Below are positions 1-5,546 of a DNA stretch of 8,773 bases, in pieces. Where the stretch lies: positions 1 through 8,773 of the forward strand of contig JARRNY010000164.1 in the NCBI GenBank assembly GCA_037384445.1, written 5' to 3'. This DNA is from Thiodiazotropha sp037384445 (GTDB lineage: Bacteria > Pseudomonadota > Gammaproteobacteria > Chromatiales > Chromatiaceae). Under the pieces are notes generated by a model. That model searched no databases and was not told the origin of the DNA. It saw nothing but the letters and a program-made list of their open reading frames with translations. The position numbers and the translations under genes were made by a program. Position 1 is the stretch's first letter; each line of letters opens with the position of its first letter.

Positions 1-36
1 GGCTCCACCCGCCAAACCCAGACCAATGCCTCCACT

Positions 37-76
37 CCCCTCTCCCCTCGCGGGAGAGGGGCCGGGGGAGAGGGGG
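37..76. repeat. GC-rich hairpin repeat upstream of prpF
   Basis: A perfect 10-bp inverted repeat (cccctctccc at 37-46, gggagagggg at 52-61) with a 5-nt loop is followed by a second G-rich arm at 64-76 that could pair with the same left arm. This is the typical form of a dispersed intergenic hairpin repeat. A degenerate copy in the opposite orientation occurs at about 3983-4012. There is no T-run after it, so a terminator role for the gene upstream of the window is possible but not shown. No coding region is seen in 1-177. Confidence 0.7.
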
Positions 77-177
77 TCAAAGACAACAGTCCGAAGTCAA
101 AGCCGCCTAAGCCAACAAAACCCTACTGGTAAACGGACAACATCGAATGACGAAGCACAATCACGAGTAGACAACCC

Positions 178-1356
178 ATGAACCATGCACCCCAAATCCG
201 AATCCCCGCCACCTATATGCGTGGCGGCACCAGCAAGGGCGTCTTTTTCAACCTTGCAGATCTACCGCAAGCAGCCCAGGCCCCAGGCGAGGCCCGCGAC
301 AAACTCCTGCTGCGTGTTATCGGCAGCCCAGACCCCTACGGCAAGCAGACCGACGGCATGGGCGGAGCCACCTCCAGCACCAGCAAGACGGTGATACTGG
401 CCAAGAGTGAACAGGCCGACCATGACGTGGACTATCTGTTCGGCCAGGTCTCCATCGACAAGCCCTTCGTCGACTGGAGCGGCAACTGTGGCAACCTCAC
501 TGCGGCGGTGGGCTCCTTCGCCATCGCCAGCGGCCTGGTCGACAGCGCGAGAGTTCCCGACAACGGCATTGCCGTGGTGCGCATCTGGCAGAAGAATATC
601 GAGAAGACCATCGTCGCCCATGTACCGATCACTGACGGTCAGGTACAGGAGACCGGCGACTTCGAGCTCGACGGCGTCACCTTCCCCGCCGCCGAAGTGA
701 AGATCGAATTCATCAGCCCGGTTGACCCCTCTGAGGCCATGTTCCCCACCGGTAACCTGGTCGACGAGTTGGAGGTGCCCGGCATCGGCACCTTCAAAGC
801 AACCATGATCAATGCAGGCATACCCACTATCTTCCTCAATGCCGATGAGATCGGCTACACCGGCACCGAGCTGCAAGGCGCCATCAACGAAGACCCGGCC
901 GCCCTGCAGCGCTTCGAGACGATCCGCGCCTATGGCGCCATCAAGATGGGACTGATCGGGAAAGTCGAGGAAGCGGCCAGTCGCCAGCACACACCGAAGG
1001 TCGCCTTCGTATCACCAGCAGCGGATTACACCGCATCCAGCGGCAAGCCGATCAAGGCAGCGGAGATCGACCTCAACGTCCGCGCCCTCTCCATGGGCAA
1101 ACTCCACCACGCCATGATGGGCACCGCCGCTGTCGCCATCGGAACCGCCGCCGCCATCCCCGGCACCCTGGTCAACCTGGCCGCTGGCGGTGGAGACCGC
1201 GAGTCGGTCATTTTCGGCCACCCCTCCGGCACCCTCAAGGTTGGCGCTTCGGCAAGTGAAACAGACGGCAACTGGGTCGTCGAAAAGGTGGTGATGAGCC
1301 GCAGCGCACGCATCCTGATGGAAGGTTGGGTGCGGATACCCGGGAATGCGTTTTAA
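178..1356 (+). CDS. prpF: 2-methylaconitate cis-trans isomerase PrpF
   Basis: PrpF isomerises the 2-methylaconitate made by AcnD, letting the methylcitrate cycle break down propionyl-CoA in cells that use AcnD instead of PrpD; it is cytosolic. The 392-residue product has the usual length of the family. The N-terminal motif MRGGTSKG lies at residues 14-21. Lys70 in the GATSSTSK segment and Cys104 in SGNCGN match the catalytic Lys/Cys pair known for the family (K73/C107 in the Shewanella enzyme), with a constant offset of three. The ATG at 178 gives the usual MNHAPQIRIPATY-type start, although no clear Shine-Dalgarno sequence precedes it. The other methylcitrate genes (acnD, prpC, prpB) would be expected just upstream, outside the window. 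Codon use is GC-rich, like the lipid A genes at the other end. No defect is seen. Confidence 0.96.
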   Translation: MNHAPQIRIPATYMRGGTSKGVFFNLADLPQAAQAPGEARDKLLLRVIGSPDPYGKQTDGMGGATSSTSKTVILAKSEQADHDVDYLFGQVSIDKPFVDWSGNCGNLTAAVGSFAIASGLVDSARVPDNGIAVVRIWQKNIEKTIVAHVPITDGQVQETGDFELDGVTFPAAEVKIEFISPVDPSEAMFPTGNLVDELEVPGIGTFKATMINAGIPTIFLNADEIGYTGTELQGAINEDPAALQRFETIRAYGAIKMGLIGKVEEAASRQHTPKVAFVSPAADYTASSGKPIKAAEIDLNVRALSMGKLHHAMMGTAAVAIGTAAAIPGTLVNLAAGGGDRESVIFGHPSGTLKVGASASETDGNWVVEKVVMSRSARILMEGWVRIPGNAF

Positions 1357-1372
1357 GCGGCATCCAAACTAA

Positions 1373-1391
1373 CCCCGCCAGATTGGCGGGG
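1373..1391 (+). terminator. Stem-loop after prpF, probable terminator
   Basis: A perfect 7-bp GC stem (ccccgcc, loop agatt, ggcgggg) begins 17 nt after the prpF stop codon. Its strength and position suit a transcription terminator, but only a broken, pyrimidine-rich tail (agtgtcatctcttc) follows rather than a real U-run. It could instead be an mRNA 3'-end stabiliser. Confidence 0.6.
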
Positions 1392-1487
1392 AGTGTCATC
1401 TCTTCAACAGCCTGATCACCGATCTGGCAGCCTCCACCCGCTATTTCAGGCAGCGCTACAGCGCTAACCCGATACCATGCGCACAAA

Positions 1488-1521
1488 TACTGTAATTTCT
1501 GTATTGACAGAATTTACAGTA
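1488..1521. promoter_or_regulatory. 34-bp palindromic operator overlapping the -35 box
   Basis: Two 15-nt arms (1488-1502 and 1507-1521) are inverted complements with one mismatch, 1496/1513, around a 4-nt centre. Each arm carries two TGT half-sites 9 bp apart (TGT at 1491 and 1500; ACA at 1507 and 1516), so the site could hold a pair of dimers. It covers the whole -35 hexamer and half the promoter spacer, the usual place for a repressor. The TGT-ACA pattern recalls PpsR/CrtJ, the repressor of photosynthesis genes, but the spacing here is N13 or N4 rather than the canonical N12, so the regulator is unassigned. The rest of 1357-1647 shows only the prpF stem-loop, a short direct repeat (agcgct at 1452 and 1460) and the promoter. 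Confidence 0.75.
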
Positions 1522-1531
1522 CGAATATACT
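1504..1531 (+). promoter_or_regulatory. Sigma70 promoter for the DCC-bchE unit
   Basis: A perfect -35 hexamer TTGACA (1504-1509), a 16-nt spacer and a -10 hexamer TATACT (1526-1531) make a near-consensus sigma70 promoter. Initiation near 1538 would leave a leader of about 110 nt before the DCC start codon. The overlapping palindrome suggests a strong promoter that is normally repressed. Confidence 0.75.
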
Positions 1532-1647
1532 TTCGTTAACTTCGACTGACACACACCCGACACGCCATGGAGGCGCCTGGGTAATCGATGAACGAAGCAT
1601 TCACAAAACCTTGAGTTACCGCATTGGCGGTGCACACGGAGCAAGCC

Positions 1648-2160
1648 ATGGATAGCAAAATATTCCCGCTCGAATTCCTCTATGACGGAAGTTGCCCGAT
1701 CTGCCGATATGATGTCGTTCGGCTTCACAAGGCAGACCGAAACGGTCGTATCATTTTCATCGACGTCACCGCCCCAGACTTCGACCCGGAAATTTACGGC
1801 CGAACCCGGCAGAGGTTACTGGAGAGAATCCATGCCCGCCGGGCGGATGGGGTTATTATCGATGGACCTGAAGTCTTCCGATTGGCACTGACGGCATTGG
1901 GCTATGGATGGCTGGTTGCGCCAACCAGGTGGCCCGTTCTCGGCCAGATCACCGATATGTCCTACAACTGGTTCGCCAGAAACCGAGGCGCAATGGCTCG
2001 CCTGTTTGGCGACTTCTATATTCGACGAACCCCCATGTGCGAACTCACCTGCCAATCGCATACCAATGCAGGCGACACACAAGCCACATCCATAAAATCG
2101 CCAGAAGCTGAAAAGGCCGGACAGAGTCCTGTGAAACCCGAAACTGCAAGCGATCGGTGA
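1648..2160 (+). CDS. DCC family (DUF393) thiol-disulfide oxidoreductase-like protein
   Basis: The DCC/DUF393 family is named for a thioredoxin-like CxxC near the N-terminus; its physiological partners are largely unknown. Here the motif is YDGSCPIC, with Cys16 and Cys19 in the 170-residue product. The usual C-terminal part is also present: an aromatic YNWFARNR segment and a final cysteine pair (CELTC, Cys131 and Cys135). About 35 polar residues follow, rich in Thr, Ser, Pro and Lys, probably a disordered tail. There is no signal peptide or clear membrane segment, so a cytoplasmic location is likely. I chose the ATG at 1648 because GGAG (1638-1641) lies 6 nt upstream; an in-frame TTG at 1624 has no such site. 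bchE starts 56 nt downstream on the same strand, and the only evident promoter lies upstream of this gene, so the two are probably co-transcribed. A redox role linked to the BchE step is inference from position only. Confidence 0.85.
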   Translation: MDSKIFPLEFLYDGSCPICRYDVVRLHKADRNGRIIFIDVTAPDFDPEIYGRTRQRLLERIHARRADGVIIDGPEVFRLALTALGYGWLVAPTRWPVLGQITDMSYNWFARNRGAMARLFGDFYIRRTPMCELTCQSHTNAGDTQATSIKSPEAEKAGQSPVKPETASDR

Positions 2161-2216
2161 CAGTTCAGTAACCCGGTGATGAGTCTATCGTTGCGAGTTG
2201 GAAAGAGGGAGAGAGA

Positions 2217-2831
2217 GTGCGAATATTACTAATCAATCCGCCCTACCGCGCCATCACCAGTCGTCGCGGAACAGGTGAGCAGGTGCCGCTGGGACTGCTC
2301 TCCATTGGCGGCCCCCTGCTCGATGACGGCCACGTGGTAGCGTTGATCGACGCCGAGGCAAATCACCTCTCACTCAGCGAGACCGCCAGGCGCGCTAGCG
2401 CATGGCGGCCCGAGCTGATAATGACCGGTCATGCAGGCTCGACACCGGCCCACCCCACAGTGATTCGACTCGCGCATCAACTGAAACGGGTACTGCCACA
2501 GGTCCCAATCATTTATGGCGGTGTTCACCCGACCTACCACGGCAGAGAGATCCTGCGCGATGAACCCTGTATTGATGTAATCGTGCGTGGCGAAGGGGAG
2601 CGTAGCGTCTGCTTGCTTGCCAAGGCCTATGCCGAAGAGGCTAGCAGGCGGTTGAAAAACCCTCTGGCGGTACCATGCGGCGTTGGAAATGGGCTCAAAA
2701 TGCTCATGTACACGCCAGTACACTGCGCTTTTTCGCCCATTTCCGCCTTGTCTGGCATCCACCAGAAACTTAAAAGCGGAAGTTATTTGCGATCTGGATA
2801 CCTATCGAGTCGGCTGGGAACTGATCGATGA
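2217..2831 (+). pseudogene. bchE: BchE N-terminal fragment (cobalamin-binding domain), frameshifted
   Basis: This is the first half of the anaerobic Mg-protoporphyrin IX monomethyl ester oxidative cyclase, which forms the isocyclic ring of bacteriochlorophyll without oxygen, using cobalamin, S-adenosylmethionine and a 4Fe-4S cluster. Residues 1 to about 130 match the B12-binding domain of BchE: RILLINPPYR at the start, PLGLLSIGG, LIDAEANHLS, TGHAGSTPAHP, YGGVHPTYHG and VIVRGEGER. The start is GTG at 2217, supported by GAGGGAG at 2205-2211; the next codons give the family's expected RILLINPP. After about residue 145 the sequence no longer resembles BchE. It enters the hairpin element at 2685-2744, then reads out of frame and stops at 2831. 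The proper continuation lies in the +1 frame (next entry). Assignment to BchE rather than another B12-binding radical SAM enzyme rests on both halves together. Confidence 0.8.
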
Positions 2832-3783
2832 TTGGGATCTCTACCAGTGCTGGGGCGCTGGACGAGCAGTGGTCATCCAACTCTCGCGCGGCTGTCCGCA
2901 CACTTGCAGCTATTGCGGTCAACGAGGCTATTGGACTAAATGGCGCCACCGCAATCCACAGAAAGTTGCCGCAGAGATTGCCTGGCTGCACCGGACTCAT
3001 GACATCAACTTCTTTGACCTGGCAGATGAAAACCCGACCTCCTCTCCCAGAATCTGGCGACAATTCCTCGAGGCACTTATCAAAGAGAAGGTACCGGTCA
3101 AGCTGTTTGCCACAATCCGGGCAGACGATATCGTCAGAGACAGGGAGATCCTTCCACTCTACAAAAAGGCCGGCATGGAATGCATTCTGATGGGTATAGA
3201 AACAACAAACGCGCAAACCATGACGGCGATACGCAAGGGATCCACTCAACAGAAAGACTATCAGGCGATACAACTTCTTCGACAACACAACATCATCTCT
3301 ATGGTCGGCTGTATCTTCGGCTTGCAGGATGAGCGTCTTTCAGACTTTCTGACCACCTTCAGACACCTCATTCACTATGACCCCGACTTGCTCAATGCCA
3401 TGTACGTTACGCCGCATCGCTGGACCACTTTCTATCTGCAGAGCGCCTTGCGCACGGTGGTAGAAGACGACCTGGAAAAATGGGACTACCGCCATCAAGT
3501 GCTCGATACCGGATCACTTAAACCCTGGCAGACTTTTCTTGCGGTAAAAAGCCTGGAAGTACTCATTCATCTCAGACCAAGATTTCTCTATCGGCTGCTT
3601 AGACATCCGGATTCTGGAATAGGAGACGCACTGCGATGGTGTAGTCGCAACGCGGCGCGCGTATGGCTGGATGAAGTCTTGGAATACTTGATCCGCGACA
3701 GGGCTGTCAAACTACCCAGGACGCTGAACGCCATCCAGGGCGAGTCACTGGTACAGGAGCATGATGCTCTGTCTCGTTCTTAA
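2683..3783 (+). pseudogene. bchE: BchE C-terminal fragment (radical SAM domain), frameshifted
   Basis: This is the catalytic half of the same cyclase. Homology to BchE begins at about 2776 (AEVICDLDTYRVGWELID). The radical SAM cluster motif is CPHTCSYC (CX3CX2C), with Cys codons at 2893, 2905 and 2914. It is followed by the BchE-typical GQRGYWTKWRHRNP, FFDLADENPT, TIRADDIVRD, YVTPHRWT and the basic C-terminal segment around KPWQTF and RPRFLYRLLRHP. The nominal TTG start at 2683 lies at the edge of the hairpin element, and the first 30 or so residues look like translated repeat, so it is probably not a true start. An in-frame stop at 2653 shows this frame cannot extend back to the N-terminal half. 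Gene length over both parts (about 522 codons) is near the normal BchE size. The domain keeps all visible motifs, so the break may be recent, a sequencing error, or tolerated as two chains. No rescue start with a clear ribosome site is seen. Confidence 0.8.
2685..2744. repeat. Imperfect long-hairpin element inside bchE
   Basis: Two 27-nt arms (2685-2711 and 2718-2744) are inverted complements at 22 positions, around a 6-nt loop acgcca. The outer 10 bp (GGAAATGGGC / GCCCATTTCC) and the inner 5 bp (TGTAC / GTACA) are perfect. It sits where BchE should have a short variable linker, and the gene changes frame across it. The distance from the GEGER codons to the DLD codons is 187 nt, against roughly 120 nt by my memory of BchE proteins, so about 70 extra nt are present. 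This fits insertion of a small non-coding mobile repeat (MITE- or REP-like). Whether it recurs in the genome cannot be seen here. Confidence 0.7.
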
Positions 3784-3912
3784 GTCTATTGATTACCCGG
3801 CACAATCAGCCATGGGGTGTCAGAGGCGGCAACTGGGTAAAGAATTGCAGAGTTTTGCATGTTGAGTTGTCGCCTTGAGCGAAATATGGTCCATCGACTC
3901 TTCTTGCGGGAG

Positions 3913-3976
3913 TCATGTATCGGCTTACCTGATTGCTCGCTGGCCCTGCCCCACCAGACAGCCGGAAAACATTCAG
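3913..3976 (+). repeat. Dispersed repeat, copy 1 (short form)
   Basis: Shared with copy 2 (5387-5506) in direct orientation. The left block 3913-3943 differs from 5387-5417 at two positions, and the right block 3944-3963 is identical to 5474-5493. Both copies then run on to a common aacattcag end. Copy 1 lacks the 56 nt that lie between the blocks in copy 2. The two copies bracket the AT-rich Nudix and DUF4240 genes. Confidence 0.85.
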
Positions 3977-3982
3977 TTTTCA

Positions 3983-4012
3983 CCCCTTCTCCCGAAACCT
4001 CTCCCGCAAGGG
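3983..4012 (-). repeat. Degenerate CTCTCCC/GGGAGAGG repeat, opposite orientation
   Basis: The reverse complement of this stretch (ccttgcgggagagg, then cgggagaagggg) lines up with the hairpin repeat at 46-76 with several changes. It has lost much of the hairpin symmetry and looks like an old copy of the same repeat family. Confidence 0.5.
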
Positions 4013-4119
4013 GATTAAGGGGGATATAGATATCCGGCGAGCGAAGCGACGCCTTGACTCAAAACGGTTGCGGGCGAGTCATCCTTGGCGGAGTTACAGG
4101 GGTAATCAGACTAATTTTT

Positions 4120-4638
4120 TTAAATGCATTTAGCCTGTAAAGTAGACCAATCGCTTTGAATTTGCTCAGTTATATATAAAGGTGAAAAATCATAAGCTGA
4201 GAATTCAGCAGCAGTTAACTCTTTGATTTCTGATAGCTCATGATTAGTGACAATATCGCCCGAGGCCTCTACTTCATAGCAAAGAATCACCTGATTCTTC
4301 TCTTTAAAAACATAGTTGCCTATATGCCTTTTGATATTGCCTTTAAGGCCTAATTCCTCTGAGACTTCTCTAATTACCGCTTCTTGCGGGCTTTCGCCTT
4401 TTTCCAGATACCCAGTTATTAGCGAGAAAATATCTTTAGGCCAGGCTGAATTCCTGGCAATGATGTATCTATTTTTCAGCAAGACCAGCGCCGCCACCAC
4501 TGGAACAGGATTGTTCCAGTAAATAGAGCCACAATCATCACTTGAACAGATAAATCTTTTCACGCCATCAATACGCGTGATCTTCAAATTGCTTCCGCAC
4601 CTCGAACAGTACTTCATAGTGCTTTTCTTTTTACCCAT
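4120..4638 (-). CDS. Nudix hydrolase with N-terminal zinc ribbon
   Basis: Nudix enzymes hydrolyse nucleoside diphosphates linked to another group; members with a zinc ribbon before the Nudix fold resemble NADH pyrophosphatase NudC, but this 172-residue protein is shorter and its substrate cannot be read from sequence. Cys11, Cys14, Cys31 and Cys36 form the zinc ribbon. The Nudix box runs from Gly76 to Leu98 with Glu82, Arg90-Glu91 and the metal-binding Glu94-Glu95 all in place. An internal Met8 (codon ending at 4617, giving MKYCSRCG) is a strong alternative start; neither ATG has a good ribosome site. The gene is visibly AT-richer than prpF and the lipid A genes, with AT-ending codons, suggesting horizontal origin. 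It follows the DUF4240 gene by 47 nt on the same strand, so the two may be co-transcribed. Confidence 0.9.
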   Translation of the reverse strand: MGKKKSTMKYCSRCGSNLKITRIDGVKRFICSSDDCGSIYWNNPVPVVAALVLLKNRYIIARNSAWPKDIFSLITGYLEKGESPQEAVIREVSEELGLKGNIKRHIGNYVFKEKNQVILCYEVEASGDIVTNHELSEIKELTAAEFSAYDFSPLYITEQIQSDWSTLQAKCI

Positions 4639-4685
4639 AATGGCTGCTATTACTCACGCTTCTCAGTGTCGCCTTAAACCAAGTG

Positions 4686-5201
4686 TTACTCCTTACCCCA
4701 ATATTCAGAAAACAAGCGGGGAAGCTTATTCTTTGCTTCATCTTCATCATCAAAATCCCAACCAGCACCTGATGGCTCCGATGGATGAGGCGAACTCCGT
4801 CCTGGCAATTCTTTTTCAGTTAAATCCTCATAGACTTGTTCTGCTACATACTGAAAACCTTCAAAATATAAATTGTCGATTTCATGATCATCGAGATCTG
4901 CCAAGCTGTCTGGATTTTCGATTGCTCGCTCAAACACTTCTTTACCGATAGAAATCAATGAACTTCTAAAATCCCAAAAGCTGTCGTCACCGCAGCCCCC
5001 TTGCATAATGTATGCTGCACCCCACAAGTCCCACGAGTAAGCCTGATCTAAAAGCGAGGAAAAGATATTAGAAAACGATATGATCTCTTCCGGTTCCAAT
5101 TTTCCGAGCTCTTCAGACAGCGCTTCAGACCGCTCTTCTATATCTTCTCCACCACTCTTTTTAACTCTCGCTATTAGATTCCAAAATTCAATGTTGTCCA
5201 T
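4686..5201 (-). CDS. DUF4240 domain protein
   Basis: The 171-residue acidic protein matches the DUF4240 pattern: FWNLI at residues 6-10, then WDLWGAAYIMQGG at 57-69 and DDSFWDFRSSLISIG at 72-86, ending in KEVFE. The function of the family is not established. The C-terminal third is very acidic (DFDDEDEAKN) and probably flexible. No signal peptide or membrane segment is seen. The ATG at 5201 is supported by AAGGAG (5207-5212) at 5 nt. Codon use is AT-rich, like the Nudix gene that follows and unlike the surrounding genome. About 185 nt upstream of it contain small hairpins (gcgca/tgcgc at 5317-5332; ccactc/gagtgg at 5272-5291) but no recognisable promoter. Confidence 0.8.
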   Translation of the reverse strand: MDNIEFWNLIARVKKSGGEDIEERSEALSEELGKLEPEEIISFSNIFSSLLDQAYSWDLWGAAYIMQGGCGDDSFWDFRSSLISIGKEVFERAIENPDSLADLDDHEIDNLYFEGFQYVAEQVYEDLTEKELPGRSSPHPSEPSGAGWDFDDEDEAKNKLPRLFSEYWGKE

Positions 5202-5386
5202 TGACTCTCCTTATGGGACTGAGTGTTACATTTAAATCGCTTGCGGATGTGATAAACCGAAAACACTGACTCCACTCGCAACGCGGAGTGGGTTTGCGCA
5301 ATAATGCCAAAGATATGCGCAAAAAGCTGCGCCGTGTTGCCGGTTGGTTGGATGTGTTTTAGCATAACGATGTTGGGAAGCGGATC

Positions 5387-5506
5387 TCATGTATCGAGTT
5401 ACCTGATTGCTCGCTGGCAGTGTTCGGTGGGGCAGGGCCCCACCCTACCGTTCATTCAAAGTGTAGGGTGAGGCCCTGCCCCACCAGACAGCCTGATAAC
5501 ATTCAG
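5387..5506 (+). repeat. Dispersed repeat, copy 2 (long form with hairpin)
   Basis: Same left and right blocks as copy 1 at 3913-3976, in direct orientation, but with 56 extra nt at 5418-5473. Those carry one arm and the loop of a large inverted repeat (separate entry). The copies lie about 1.4 kb apart and bracket exactly the two AT-rich genes. Confidence 0.85.
5426..5485. repeat. 23-bp inverted repeat within dispersed repeat copy 2
   Basis: Arms 5426-5448 (starting ggtggggcagggcc) and 5463-5485 (ending ggccctgccccacc) pair with a single mismatch around a 14-nt loop. The structure is very GC-rich. Lying between the 3' end of the ankyrin-like gene and the DUF4240 gene, it could hinder transcription, but there is no U-run on either strand. 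Repeats rich in GTAGGGTG/GCCCTGCCCCACC are typical intergenic mobile hairpins. Confidence 0.85.
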
Positions 5507-5546
5507 CCTCACAAAACCGATTCAAACCAGCCAGCGACACATCGGC

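Larger units (their letters stand above)
3784..4119. other. Repeat-rich intergenic region with no convincing gene
   Basis: The two converging genes bchE (+) and the Nudix gene (-) are separated by 336 nt. The stretch holds one copy of a dispersed repeat (3913-3976), a degenerate CTCTCCC-type repeat (3983-4012), a small perfect inverted repeat (ggatat-ag-atatcc, 4022-4035) and another (tgactc 4055-4060, gagtca 4076-4081). Open frames here are short, cross the repeats and lack ribosome sites. No standard terminator is seen for either flanking gene. Confidence 0.6.

Noticed and set aside
1488..1521. Calling the palindrome a canonical PpsR/CrtJ or LexA site.
   Set aside because: PpsR sites are TGT-N12-ACA and E. 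coli LexA sites are CTGT-N8-ACAG; here the spacings are N13 and N4, so only an unassigned operator is claimed.
1588..1614. Eight-codon ORF in the leader of the DCC gene, considered as a leader peptide.
   Set aside because: No ribosome site, no codon bias and no attenuator-like alternative hairpins around it.
3933..4133. 66-residue plus-strand ORF after bchE.
   Set aside because: It starts inside the dispersed repeat, crosses the second repeat and overlaps the end of the Nudix gene; no ribosome site.
5174..5365. 63-residue minus-strand ORF ahead of the DUF4240 gene.
   Set aside because: It overlaps the well-supported DUF4240 start and its ribosome site, runs through small hairpins and has no ribosome site of its own.
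5202..5400. Possible integron attC site upstream of the DUF4240 gene (gcataac near 5362, small hairpins nearby), since Nudix genes are frequent integron cargo.
   Set aside because: No paired R and L boxes of the right spacing, no matching site between or after the two genes, and no integrase gene in the window.
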